A stretch of 64,000 nt of DNA from Ramazzottius varieornatus (GCA_001949185.1 BDGG01000013.1:1361718-1425717), one strand, 5' to 3'. Counted from the stretch's first letter, positions 23,596 through 34,951 are shown. The notes: generated from the letters alone by a model not told the origin. Translations and numbers: made by a program.

Positions 23596-24869
23596 ATGGC
23601 CGCCTTCTTCAGCCTTGCCACCATTCTGGCTGTTGCCGCAGTTCAAGCCCTTGCCTTCCCAGCCGTGATTCCAGAGGAGGAACCTCTAGCGCTATGGCAG
23701 GAATTCCGCGAGGCCGTTCTTCCACAATTTACCCCGGTAAGTGCACAATGCCTGGTTGAGTTTTTTTTTCATGTACCTTACTGGAGCTCTGCAGTACCTT
23801 TTTGCAGAGGGCCCATGCATCGGAGATGGGAGTCACTGTGACGAAGTTCAAATGGTCCAACTGCGGCAGATCCAACGACCCAATTAGAATCATCAGTTTG
23901 GATGTACAAGAGAGTGAGTTGAGCAGGAGCTGCTGCAGATCGTTTTAATTCAAAATCGCGTTCATCTTGTTACTCTTTCTTTCCATGTTCTAGATCTGGT
24001 GTTCAGTATGACGGTTGACATCACGGAAACGATCACTGCACCCGTCAAGGTACGTTCCCAGTTTTCTTCATGCACTTTCCCAGCTTGTGATATGCTCTGT
24101 GCACATCTCCAAGGAGGGTGGTTCAATTCTTATCTTTCCGTACTCAGCTGGAGTGGTCAATCGCCAAGAAGATTGGATTAATCTACGTGCACATACCGTG
24201 CAGCATGATAGGTACGTCAGTTCTTCCGTCTGGACGGAATTTTTATATGACCGTAATTTTCATCGCACCGAGCTGAAGACATCGCCTGTGAGTATACCAC
24301 GAACTCGTTCGGCACTTGTGGATCCTTTTCTTTCTAGATATTCCTTGCGTGTATCCCGACGCTTGCAAGACCTGGAGTGATTTAATGCCCGTGTGTCATG
24401 AAGACATTATTAACAATGATTTGCCCTGCTCGTGCCCAGTGTATCCGGTGAGTGTCTCTAAATTTACCAAATTCTATTGCCGATCAAGCATCATTATCTG
24501 TGGTTCACGTAAGTCTTCTGCAGGGTCGATACAGTGTTGTCGATTTGGACGTCAACCTTGGGGATATCAACAGGCCCAGGACCCAACAGACCTTCCAGGT
24601 GGACCTGAAAGAGTACCTGCCTATGGCCACAGAATCCAAGGCGAAGGTCAACGGTAAGTCACCTTGAGCAAGCATGTATTGCAGAGTTCGACCAACAACA
24701 CAGGAGAGAACACGTTTACAATATTATGGTCCTGTACCGGAAGTGGTGATTCTTATTTGTTGTACCCGGTGCAGGTGATTACAAGATGGAGATCACGTTG
24801 TCGAAAGCCAAGAAACGACTTATCTGCGCTGCGACTCAATTCACAATGCGCTATAGTCCTCCTTACTGA
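23596..24869 (+). CDS. GM2 activator-like (ML-domain) lipid transfer protein
   Basis: GM2 activator is a lysosomal or secreted lipid carrier that lifts glycolipids out of membranes. Seven exons in phase: 23596-23736, 23808-23913, 23994-24049, 24148-24211, 24338-24447, 24524-24653, 24775-24869; 233 residues. A signal peptide occupies about 1-20 (MAAFFSLATILAVAAVQALA). The mature part matches GM2A: FKWSNCG (about 60), IYVHIPCS, DIPCVYPDACKTW, LPCSCP and a final KKRLICAATQFTMRY. There are eight cysteines, the number in GM2A, at positions that match it. A pro-like segment of about 40 residues separates the signal peptide from the ML domain. No overlap with neighbours. The ML fold is secure; the exact ligand is unknown. 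Confidence 0.85.
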
Positions 24870-25166
24870 AGTACAGCGAAAGATCCTATCATTCAGAAAT
24901 ATGCGAATTCATGACCGCAATCAAGCCGCTGCTTGGGTTTTCCTCATTTGTGACGACCCGGTACGGCCTGGAGCTCGCTGTTGCTCTGACCTTGATGAAG
25001 CGCTTTGTATGTCATTAATTTCTCAAGTTTCACGGTTAACCTATCTTCCGGTGGATCGACGAGGGACGAATTATCACCACAATGTGATCCAGTAAAGTCG
25101 AAGTATTGCAACGTACACAGCAAGGAGAAAATCGTTATGCAAGCACATATCTTTGTTAACCAGGAC

Positions 25167-25831
25167 TAGTGATGTTCTAATATAGTAATATTATATTAAA
25201 GTAGATGATAGTAGATGTTTTGAGCATCTACTATATTTAGTAAACAGAATTGGGCACCGCATTCCAATATTTATATTTTAGTAGCTTGAAACTGGAAGTG
25301 CCATATTTTATTATTATTAAGTTGTCCATCATCCATAGTAAAATAAAGTTTAATACGGGTTAACGCTACCGCTGATTCGAAAAACTGGGTGATTTGCTGC
25401 GTTCTGATGCGCGTGCGTTGCCTTCTCGATGTGCGACCACGCCTTATAAAGTGCGCCACACCATGATGATGCCTCTACAGCAGTACAGTAGGGCTACTGC
25501 AGAATAAATACCCTTGAACATCGTGCACCTGCATACAGTCTGACACTTCAATCGGTCATGTTACAGTGTGCAGGTGCAGGGTGCAGGCTCTACTACAGTA
25601 GTTTTGCTGATCTGATGGTTGTGATTCTGAATCTTTAGATCTTCCGTTGAGCTCTCCGATATTAGAATATATATTTTAATAACAAACCCCCGAAAGTTCT
25701 ACTATAGTAATATTTTATTAAATCAGGTAGACGTTTTACTACAGTAGTGGTCACTTACTAGAACTTTGATGGACGGCGGATATTTGTTTTTATTATATCA
25801 GATCTCATTAACCCATATTAGAACATCACTA
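25167..25831. mobile_element. Non-autonomous hAT-type element, 665 bp
   Basis: 17-bp perfect terminal inverted repeats starting TAGTGATGTTCTAATAT are flanked by an exact 8-bp target duplication ACCAGGAC (25159-25166 and 25832-25839). The interior is AT-rich with several internal copies of TACTATAGTA-like motifs and no transposase frame. The 8-bp duplication and TAG start fit hAT. Confidence 0.9.
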
Positions 25832-25884
25832 ACCAGGACCAACACTGAACACGCGCGCAATACGTTTACTGTTAATGTGTTACG

Positions 25885-25990
25885 TGTACACGCGCGACGA
25901 GATATTTCGGGCCAGTAAAAATTACGGGCCAGGCGGAAAAGACGGCAAATTTACCATTTGTATGGAAGTCAGAAACATATATCGGACAAA
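25885..25990. repeat. Partial copy of the GGCGGAAAAGACG repeat family
   Basis: The segment with GGGCCAGTAAAAATTACGGG and CCAGGCGGAAAAGACGGCAA resembles the left halves of the elements at 49840 and 56474. No matching right arm is evident here. Confidence 0.5.
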
Positions 25991-26144
25991 CGACGTGTTC
26001 AGAGTAAAATTCTGCTGTAGAAAATTGTCATGGACAGCTGATCAGCTGTTTACTCTTTCACGCTGCTTTGCATGGGTATTCGACTTTCTCTCGGGAAGCT
26101 CTGGACTCGTTGCCTCGATATCCTTCCCGCAAGCGTTTTTGAAA

Positions 26145-26280
26145 ATGCCCCAGCCTTTCAAGACCAAGCGGCATCGACAATACACCGAAGAAGCCCTGAA
26201 GAACGCTCTATCGGCTGTCGAGGATGGAATGGGACTGCGCGAAGCAGCGGTTAGTACTAATCTACCTGTGGTTGAATGTC
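26145..26280 (+). pseudogene. Fragment of a psq-type helix-turn-helix transposase N terminus
   Basis: From ATG 26145 the frame reads QPFKTKRHRQYTEEALKNAL, then VEDGMGLREAAVSTNLPV. This is the pattern of the pipsqueak-like HTH at the start of pogo/Tigger/jerky-type transposases (basic lead, Y/W-T-EE-x-L-x-x-AL, G-x-x-x-R-x-AA). It ends about 30 bases before the terminal repeat of the Merlin-type element, with no catalytic domain. The likeliest reading is a relic cut or truncated at the insertion. Confidence 0.5.
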
Positions 26281-26604
26281 GCCCCCCTGATATGACCATT
26301 CGATAGATCTCGACGAGATCTATCGAACTGCATCAGCCGTTTCTGCAACAGTGACATCCCCTGGTAAAGGCTGGTGACCGCAACGTTAATTAAGTGTTCT
26401 AATTAAGAAAAATTGGCGCTGTCCATTTCAAAACTCAACACACACCATCATAGTTCTTGCATTATTGTCTGTTGACAATATATGCAAGAATTTTGCGGAA
26501 TGTTCGACTAGAACGGTTCATATAACGACTACCTGGAACGACCCAGGTAGTGGCTACTAGGTGTTCGGGAAGGCGCTTTTCTCTTTTTCAGGTAGTGCTG
26601 GATA

Positions 26605-28009
26605 ATGGAGCCTTCCCTTGAGCTGATCCACGTCGTCAGTCCCCCTCTCGGGTTCAGCCAACGGAACCTCGTTCATCGCTTCGCCAACCATCGGTTCCTC
26701 GGAACGAAGACTGCCTCAGCCATCGTCGCTCGCAACGGTACCGGTCTCACCGCTCAGGAGCTTTCTTCAAGCAGTTGGCCTGTGTCGGGTGAAAGTCCAG
26801 TGCTCGGGAGGGAATTGTCGTCGCTGCTGGATGAGGATCAGCTGGGTGGATGGTGACCGCTTCGCCTTCGTCTGCACAAGCTGCAACGCCACCAAGTCCA
26901 ACGTTCCTTGAAGGTCATCAGCTCGCCGACTGGAAGTTCCTGTTCATCTTCGCGGACATGTGTAACTGGCGCAACTACACCCAACGAGCCATCGCAGACA
27001 AGCTTCATCTGGACAAGAACACCGTGTCGTAGTGGGCTGTCCGGATCCGTGAAGCTCTCGCTGTCCACAACCGGAACCAGCTGATCCAACTCGGAGGGCC
27101 AGGACGGATTGTCTACATCGACGAGGCAAGTACTCTTTTACACTGCTTGTTTCTCTTTTACACTACGGATTTTCTAAAAATATCTACTTGGTTGATGGAC
27201 AGTTGATTGTGAATGCCGTTTGACTCCCTGCATTGATACGTGTCTCCGTAGTCCTTCTAGAAGAGACCGTCCCTCAGTTGCACGTCACTCGGGTTCGCTT
27301 TCTGCTGTCTGCAATCAAGTATAAGATTTGAGTCTGACATATTTTTGTACTGGCAGGTTTTCATAGAAACGAAGTGGGGGTACCAGCGTGGTGACCGTTC
27401 CCGAGGACTTCACATGCCCGATCCGGAGACTGGTGATAAGTCCAGCGCCAAGGTGATGCTCCTGATCCTGTGCGAGAAGGACTGCGGACGGATCGTCGTC
27501 TACCGCATCATCCGCGCCAACCAAGAGACGATCAGGAAGATCTTCGTCGAAAATGTCCTTCCTGGTTCCATCGCGTATACCGACGAAGCCGCTGTTTACC
27601 GTGAAATTCCGGAGTGGGGCAACTACGAACACGACTGGGTCAATCACTCAGAAGGAGGGTTTGTTCACTACGACGATCAAGAGGTCAGTTTTCTTTTTTT
27701 ACCCGTCATTTTATTGTTTTCTTACTTTTCCGTGATTTCTATCTGTTTGCTTTTCTTTTGCAGTTCATCTCGTCGAACAAGGTCAAAGGGGTCAACTCGG
27801 CACTGAAGAAGTTCCTTCGCAAGCACAACGGTTTCGTCTTCAACCGCGTCTGGCTGGCTCTGGAGGAGTACATCTACCATCGCAACAACTCGGGTTCTGC
27901 TGCTTACGCCGACGTCCGGACAGTGATGCGCCATGTTTCTGTTGTTGTTAACAGTAAAACTCTTCTTCAGAACGGTCAATTTCATTCTGTTTACTGGGAG
28001 TACCAGTAG
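26605..28009 (+). pseudogene. Merlin-type (ISXO2-like) transposase pseudogene
   Basis: A DDE transposase of the ISXO2/IS1595 type, which in animals forms the Merlin superfamily. The region reads in pieces. A first frame starts at ATG 26605. A zinc-like CTSCNATKS segment lies in another frame near 26870-26910. A helical stretch follows with an in-frame TAG after KLHLDKNTVS (27030). RIVYIDEA (first Asp, about 27115), an intron (about 27127-27357) and FIETKWGYQRGDRSRG come next. A long intact exon holds AYTDEAAVY (second Asp) and HDWVNHSEGGFVHYD. A final exon (27764-28009) contains SNKVKGVNSALKKFLRKHNG. The catalytic Glu expected in the family's N-x-I-E-G motif is Lys here. Frameshifts, the stop and the missing Glu show that it is inactive. 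Confidence 0.8.
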
Positions 28010-28244
28010 ATGTGGAAAAAGTTTCGTGTTAACGACGCTCATTCAGATAGAAATGATTGTGACTGTGATTGGATTTTGCCTGAGGAAGACTTAGATCCTG
28101 AGGAAGATTAGATACTAATCTTCCTGTCTTTGTTCTGCATTTGAATCTCTTGTTGGTTTCTTGATGTGCCGCAAGTAAGTAAATGTGACTAGTAAGGCTG
28201 GTTCGGTTAATTTTGATATGCGGTATAATCTTACGGTTGATTGA

Positions 28245-28350
28245 TGGTTGTTTGGGGTCGGTGGGGGGTAGGCGGGGTGGGGGGTAGCGGTCTCTCGCAG
28301 TGGTCATGGTGGGGGTTGGGGGTTAACGAGCAGCTAGGTGGGGGTAGCGT
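28245..28350 (+). other. G-rich block with quadruplex potential
   Basis: Runs of four to six G recur within about 100 bases (for example GGTGGGGGGTAGGCGGGG, then GGTGGGGGGTAG and GGGGGTTGGGGG). It lies inside the Merlin-type element near its right end. At 28507 a separate run of ten G occurs just outside. Confidence 0.7.
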
Positions 28351-28486
28351 GCGCGCACGGCTAGCACGCGTACAGAGCTGGAGGCGAGCAAAGCGAGCTC
28401 CGGCTCCGTTCTTACGCTTTATTACCCCTGGACTAAGGGTCCCCATTGCAAAAACGGCTGATGCAGTTCGATAGATCTCGTCGATT

Positions 28487-29300
28487 CTGATCGATTCCTC
28501 CACTTATGGGGGGGGGGGAATTTTCCCCCAGAGGGAGTCATATTTTACCCACACTTTCACCGAAATGGAAGTTCTGACTTTCTCCTTCAGTTTTCTAACT
28601 TCACCTCTCTAATACATGCCGACTGAACTCTGCTACCATCTTGTCGTCGGACATCAAGAGAAGGCTTGACGGGGTTGGCCTGGGATTCGTGGAGGAAACT
28701 TGTTCTAGGATCAAGACTTATACTAAGCGCTGCTCTCGGATGGTCTGAGACTACACATCGCAAATTTTGCGTTGGGTGTCAAGGACATCCTTGTCGATGA
28801 GCTGGATAACTCAGGTAGTGTTCAGCGAGATAAATCACATCATCCGTCCAGGAATCAAAGGCTAGCGAGGATAGGCAGAAGCCCGAGGCGGTAAAGTTTG
28901 GGCGGCTAACCGTCATCTGTTGCGCTTAATCTACTACAACTAGAACAGCATGATATCGGAGCCTTTGTTTTACGATCGCGATGGTTCCTGACAAGGTTAA
29001 TAAGCATGCCGGTGGATACCGAGGTGTGGGATTGCAGTTGCTGGAGTTCGAGAAGACATCCTCAAGAAGATATCCTCCAACAGGAACGGCAGCGGAATTC
29101 GAAGCGCCGGAAGACAGCAACTCGACGAGTGTCGACTATTTAGCGGTCAGCCGATTGTCTGACAAGAGTTTGCGATCTGCGCAACCTGATGCGCTACCCG
29201 TCGAGCAGGAGGATCAGCATTGAGCGATCAGGCTGATTGCTTGATGCCTGATCGGTCGTTTTACCTTTTTACGCAATCTCTTAACTGTACTACAAGGTAC
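28487..29300. other. Intergenic, no gene seen
   Basis: Short frames only; the longest (+, 28981-29223) has no recognisable motif. Near 29222 a short palindrome-like pair (GATCAGGC and GCCTGATC) occurs. Confidence 0.5.
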
Positions 29301-29308
29301 ATACCCGT

Positions 29309-29545
29309 TAGAGCACTGAGCCGCAGGTCCAAAAGTACGCTGTAACTGTACTACGCACATTACCAGGTCGATGGCTGACGTTCGAATGTTAGATTTCGGT
29401 AGGTGCATCTGCGCGGTAGTCTATTGCTTTCTGCTGTATGCTGTGCTGTTCCGCACAAATTTCGTCAGCTCACGCGCTGCAGCTGTGCTGCAGCACAGCA
29501 CAGCTGCAGTACAGTGCAGTGCATGCGGCCGGATTCCGTGCTCTA
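29309..29545. mobile_element. Small hAT-type element, 237 bp
   Basis: Terminal inverted repeats TAGAGCAC and GTGCTCTA sit between an exact 8-bp target duplication ATACCCGT (29301-29308 and 29546-29553). The interior carries a strong hairpin near 29480-29512 (CTGCAGCTGTGCTG and its complement, 5-base loop). No coding capacity. Confidence 0.8.
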
Positions 29546-29567
29546 ATACCCGTGCGGCTGTGCCGTC

Positions 29568-30217
29568 TAATGATAAGCATTACACGTAGATGGTCCGTGT
29601 AATGTAAATTGTAATGTAAAATATTGTAATTGTGAAATTGTAATTACATTTTACACCAGTTTATATTTTACAAAGCTTAGTATAGATATTCAACGTGGTA
29701 ATGCTGCCTCTGTTTTCGGAACCTTTTCTAGTCATAGAGGTTTGGAGGAGATCTGTTCTATTGTCGATGTCAATAACCGAGATTTTCAGCTGATCTGAAT
29801 TGTTTTATTGTTTTGAGGTCCGGTACTACCGGGCCTCTTTATGCTTTCGCAAATTGATTTACACAAAAAAAATTTCACAAACCGGGCGGTTAACAGTGGT
29901 AGGGAACGACGAGAACGGTAAACCAGATATGTCTGCGTTTGCATAAAATATAGATCTTACTAATTGTCTTCCAGAAGTAGATAAAAATACGGTTACAAAA
30001 TGACCATATTCAGGAGGTTTCTGACATTTTCGCACGTAAGTCAGCCAAATTTTAGATTTCCAGCGGCAAAATACTCAAAATGCCGCAGATTTTTGCTTTT
30101 AAAAGTTGTTATTTCATTTTACATTTACATCACAGCTTTCCGGTGGTTGTAGTGTCGTGTAAAAGTGTAATTGTAATGTAAAATGCAATGTAATGTAAAA
30201 TGTAATGCTCGTCATTA
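29568..30217. mobile_element. Non-autonomous hAT-type element, 650 bp
   Basis: 17-bp terminal inverted repeats (TAATGATAAGCATTACA and TAATGACGAGCATTACA after complementing) lie within an exact 8-bp duplication GTGCCGTC (29560-29567 and 30218-30225). Subterminal arrays of TAATGTAAAAT and its complement fill both ends, as expected for transposase binding sites in hAT elements. No transposase frame. Confidence 0.88.
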
Positions 30218-30225
30218 GTGCCGTC

Positions 30226-30594
30226 TGCGTATTGCCATGTATGTCATCTCATGTCATAAATACAATCCTTGAATTTCGGATCAGCTGATTGACTCTTGTT
30301 GACGTTTTACAGTATTTCTCCATCGCAGTTACAGTAACAGTATCGTAGACTGCAGTTTTTCGTCCATTCCCTTCTTCAAGGCTGTTACCTTCGCAAAGCA
30401 CTCCTCAAAGTAAACCATGCTTACCTTTTGAGCAACGTTTTTGACAGGAGCCGGAGAATCCTATCCGAAGAAGTAGGTGAGGTATTATTGTTGCTGGTGT
30501 ATCTCTCAGTAACGCACTCGTGTTTTCATGCTTACTTTCTTACTCATCTAGGATTCAATTTCAGGGAAGCTTTGGTATTTCGGAAGTATCAGAG
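30226..30594. other. Upstream region of VAMP4
   Basis: No coding frame is convincing. A splice acceptor (CAATTTCAG) at about 30563 shows that the first coding exon follows an intron, so a non-coding first exon lies upstream. Confidence 0.5.
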
Positions 30595-31085
30595 ATGCCG
30601 TCGGGAAGAGATCTGGAAGCCGGACGGACGGGAGAGCGATCTGCTCTGCTGGGTAACACCGATTCAGACGATGAGCTGCTTGGTGGACCAAGTGGATCTC
30701 GCAGAAGTCCAACCACTGGAAATCGCACAGATGACAAAGTCAGCAACATCCAACAACAAGTCACCGGAGTCATGCAGGTACGTCGGTACAATTTACACTA
30801 CAACAATGTCGAATAAATCGATGGGTGTTTTTTCTTCCGTAGGTGATGCAGGATAACATTAACAGGATCTTGGAACGTGGTGATCGTTTGGATGATCTCG
30901 AAGAACGCTCAGACAATCTCAACGTCAACGCTGACCACTTCAGACGAGGAGCATCTCAAGTACGAAGACGCATGTGGTGGCAGAATTGCAAGATGAAATT
31001 GATCATTGCCCTGATTTTCATTGCCATCATTACCATCATTATTGTCGTGGCCGTCACACAATCAAACAAATCAACCAAGCAGTAA
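30595..31085 (+). CDS. VAMP4: VAMP4-type R-SNARE
   Basis: An R-SNARE of the trans-Golgi and endosomal system that pairs with Q-SNAREs to fuse membranes. Two exons: 30595-30777 and 30843-31085; 141 residues, the same length as human VAMP4. The N terminus carries an acidic dileucine segment (ERSALLGNTDSDDELL, about 14-29) like the TGN-sorting signal of VAMP4, then GPSGSR. The SNARE motif (about 50-110) includes VMQDNINRILERGDRLDDLE with the zero-layer Arg in ILERGDRL, and ends in RRRMWWQNCKMK. A single C-terminal anchor (about 112-133) follows, rich in Ile, with a short lumenal tail. The ATG is the first after the acceptor at 30563. No regulatory element is evident. Confidence 0.9.
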
Positions 31086-31660
31086 CGTCCAGTACCTGCT
31101 TGATGTGCTCCAGAGTCCTGACAAAATTCTAACTGCCTATTCGGCCTTCCATGTGATCACATACATGTTCTTTAATATTCTTCAAAGTATTCTGCTTGGT
31201 TCGGTGTGAGTCACTGTGTCGGAACCAGTTTTATGAGCTTAACTTCTCGGACGGAAGCGGACGATTGTTCTCTCACCTATCCTTTTTCCATGTTTCTTGT
31301 ATTTTGCCGTCGAACACATTTACAAGTATCTCAAGGAATGCTTCACAGGTCAGTTAATCTCACTAAAGTTTGTGCAGAAAATGCAGCCCAAATGGGAAAT
31401 GCGGAAATAAACAGAAGGTCAAAAGAAGGAAAAGAAATGTTCATCGTGGAAGAAGCAATATACAATAATATTATCGTGGCTAAGTAACAATCAAACTATT
31501 AGAACGAGGAACAGCGAATTGCCCTTTGCCGAATTCTGACCAGTGGGGATCAGTGAACACTAAACGGACCGACTGTAAGCCGCCCTACCCCCACACCGGG
31601 CCCACAGCGGGCTTTCTGATCGGATTCCAGCAGCCCACATGAGGCATGACCACGTCGACC
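31086..31660. other. 3' intergenic region between convergent genes
   Basis: VAMP4 (+) and the TMEM249-like gene (-) converge here. Only short frames without motifs are seen; it is presumably 3' untranslated sequence. Confidence 0.5.
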
Positions 31661-33794
31661 TCATACTGGGCTTGCATTCGCGTCCGCTGGTGGGCCATTC
31701 GGATCGACCACCAGCTTCCCTCGACTTCGCGGACTGGCAACTGTCGACATCGGTGCGGACTGCACCAACGGCGTTCTCTCGTCAACCATACCAGGTATTG
31801 TCGGAACAGCAGACTTTGGGGGCGTCACAGGGTGCACCTGGTTGTTCCGTCCAGCGTACTTAAACTTCCTGGTCCACCTAGGATCCATCTCCAGTAAGGC
31901 AGCTTGGTAGAACTTTGGGTACTTCCTGTGCGCCATATAGACGTTTACGAAATCCATGTTTTCGGGTATGGGAGGGACTTCCTGCCCGGTCCCCTTCACT
32001 TGATTCCTCAAGGTCATGAATCGAGTCACTCGAGTCATGGTGGTTTGTTGTTCGAGGGACAGAGGCATCTTGTGGGTGAACTTTCCTGTCCGGAAAGGCA
32101 GAACAAGTTGAGCTGCCTTACTCCAGAACAACTCTCGTTCGGCTGCATTCAGTTCGGAAATCAGCTCGTATCGCATCTGATCATCCAGTTCTTCTTCCTC
32201 CTCTGGAGATACAGCTGGAGCTGCTGGCTTTTCTGTAGTTGGAGTGGTGGGAAGCTGAGTGTCCTCCGGGGGAGGAACAACGATAATCTCCACAGGAGCG
32301 ACTGGAGTGTTCTCAGCAGGCTTTTCTTGAGGAAAATTTGCTGGTGGGCCACCTTTAGACACAAAAAGTTGGTCTGTGGCTTCGGGCTTTTGATCTGCTG
32401 GTGGTAGTTTGTCGGGAGTTTGGTCGAGCAAAGGTTTGTGTTGTTCGTAGAGTTCGATATTTTCATCGTGGCTTCTGCCAATGATGCTGTTTTTGAAGGA
32501 ACGGAAGCAGCGAGAGAAGGCTAGGGGTATCTGTCTGAGATACCAGCCCATAGTTCGTAGAGCTCGTTCTTCTGCCCTAATACGCTTTACTCGTTCCAGG
32601 GGGACACCAAGGTCCAGAGCATCGGGCTTCGAGAAGGGCCAGTTGGGCTTATCGCAAGGATCGATTGTCTGATCGAGAGGGTCAGGATCACACTTCCGGA
32701 ATCTGTCGAGCTTCGCTACGAGGAACTTTTGATCCATCTGTTGCTCGATCTGCCTTCGCATTCCTGTACAATGAACAAAAAGACAGAATCATTAAAACAG
32801 GGTGGAAGGAGCTCGAGGAGCTGGACCTAATTTTGTCCACTACGTCACGAAGTAGTCGTAGGCACTTCAGGCTTGTGGTGTATGAGTGACGTACTGCACA
32901 AAGTTTCAGCCAGTGGACAAAGTTAGGTCCAGCTCTTACTGTAAGGTGTTGTGACACCGAACGTGTCGTACGTACGGTAGTACCTGATGATGGTAGCTGC
33001 CGTTTTTTTCTACGTATACATGGATCCCTGAGCTGTGGTTGATGGCTAAGTTAGAAGTGACACTGAACTATTTGTACCTGGATTCTTGTGCATAAGGTTG
33101 TCGAGATGTCTCGTTGTCGGATGTCGACAGTCATGAAGTGGTGACAAGTCCATGATATCGAAATAGTTTACGTGGAGGGTCTCGGCCAGCCTTTTACCGA
33201 CTCTGCGGTAGAGATTGCCATTGGCACTAAGTTGCGTAAACTCGATTTCAGGGATATACTTCGCGCCAATAGCTATGTGATAAAACATGTCTTCTTCGCC
33301 GGCGAAGAGGACTTTCATCCGGACATAAAGGTCGACTACAGGACCCACGGACATAATCTGTTCTCCAATGTAATACTCGTAACGGAACTTCGGGTAGTTG
33401 AGTACGATCGTGTGCGACCATGAAAACCTCCATATGAGCCAGAAGGCAATGAATGTGCCGATGACAGGAAAGAAAAGGGTGTCAATGCGTGTGATATAGT
33501 TTGCTGGATCACCGGTGAATATTATTGCAAAGTAGATTCCACAGGCGAGGAGTAACCAAAAAGCTGTTCTCAAATGATTGGTGTATTTTTTTGAGAAGAC
33601 GTAAACGCCGTATGTCCTCCGTTCGAACGGATATGCCGGATTGACCCTCTACAAAGACAAGAAAGCAATCATTCAGAGCGAATTCAGAGCGGAACAGTGC
33701 AAGTCGTACTTACAGAAAATTTGACAAGTTGACTTTCTGGTGCTCGAAAAGCCCAAGTTTTCAAACGCTTCTTGAACGTGTGCCAGTTGCACAT
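31661..33794 (-). CDS. TMEM249-like two-pass membrane protein with long disordered tail
   Basis: TMEM249 is a small membrane subunit of the sperm CatSper calcium-channel complex in mammals. Three exons in phase: 33714-33794, 33078-33648, 31661-32763; 584 residues. The first 220 residues carry the resemblance: a basic start (MCNWHTFKKRLKTWAF), NPAYPFERRTYGVYV, two membrane segments (about 55-73 and 84-103), then a cytosolic part ending GKRLAETLHVNYFDIMDLS, similar to the RxLAxxLxxNYFD of TMEM249. The remaining 360 residues have no counterpart in the 235-residue human protein: charged, with an acidic EEEEELDDQ stretch and a Pro/Thr-rich segment. I join the third exon because phase and both splice sites fit; a separate gene is possible. 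ATG 33794 is chosen because an in-frame stop lies just upstream. Assignment is moderate. Confidence 0.6.
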
Positions 33795-34951
33795 GCTTGA
33801 TTTCAGACATTAGGTATGTAAAGTGAAAGTATCCGTAGGCCAGCCAAAAACATGCAACGCTGTCCACTTCCGGGTATGGCTCGAACGTAGCTCAATCAAC
33901 ACTTTCGCTCAGAGAAGCAGTGCCCTCGCAACAGTAACCAATTAAACATGGATGGAGCTACTAGCAAGCTAACGGCAATGATCCTCTAGATTTGCTACAG
34001 ATGTATCGATATCACGGCACAAATGGAGGGTTCTACGCACTTTGTGACGTGCGGCGGAAAACAGGAGAGTGCTGCTTTTAGCAGGCCATCGGTGGATTAA
34101 TTCATCGTTTTGGAGTCCTGGTCAATGCTAATCAGATCGGTTGCAGACACCCAGATGTAGACTTTGAATCGTTGTATTGGATTGCGCGTACGAAACATGG
34201 AGAGACTAGGCATGGCAGCTACCCGGCCATGCAGGAGAACGTTCTACTGTAGTATCCATAGACCACTGTTCTTCTTTTAGCTGTCGTATGGCCAAGGCTC
34301 TCGACAGGAAATTATGTGTGATTTTGGTTTTTTACTTCTACAATGTACTTGAGCGAGTTTTGTAGTGTATACGAGGTAGCCGGCATGAAGATTACAAGTC
34401 GGAAATTCCGGCCTGGACATTGCAGCCCAACATTGTTTTCCATGCTTGATGGTCTGATCTTACTACACCTCTAGGCTTTCTAATATTGCGCGCCACCCCT
34501 CTCCCTTACAAGGCTCACATGATCACTTTTTAGCAGTTTGACTCCTGTTTTGCCCCCTAAAGGTTTGTAAAGAATGGGAACAAGTTTTTCCTAATTTAGA
34601 CACCAAGAAAGACGAGATATAAACAGAGAAAACCAAAATCGAGACTTCGACTTCTAATCTGAATGCCTGTTGCCTCGTCCCTACTTTTGCAGTGTACCAC
34701 ATACATCCCTACTCGGGAGCACGTGACGACGGTTACCATTGATTAATACTGTAAGACGTTGTGCTCACAAGTAGAGATACGCATTTTGTGCACTGTAGCT
34801 TGAAGCCACAAAAGAAATCATCGTAAAAACCGCAACGAAGACTTGGGCAACACGGCCCACACCATTCCGTGAACTTTACAGTCCGTTATCAAAATGACGT
34901 CTAAAAACCTGCGCTTCGTGCTCGTTAGCGGCGTAACATGGGCAAGAAATA
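33795..34951. other. Intergenic, no gene seen
   Basis: About 1.15 kb between two minus-strand genes. No long frame, domain or clear repeat. Confidence 0.5.

Larger units (their letters stand above)
26312..28486. mobile_element. Merlin/ISXO2-type DNA transposon copy, decayed
   Basis: About 40-bp inverted termini bracket the region: the left terminus (26312-26350) includes GATCTATCGAACTGCATCAG and the right (about 28446-28486) its reverse complement. The interior holds a broken ISXO2-type transposase gene and a G-rich block. I could not find a clean target duplication, so the outer borders are uncertain by a few bases. Confidence 0.7.

Noticed and set aside
26042-26299. Minus-strand frame over the HTH region
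   Set aside because: Antisense of the recognisable pipsqueak-type HTH; no motif of its own.
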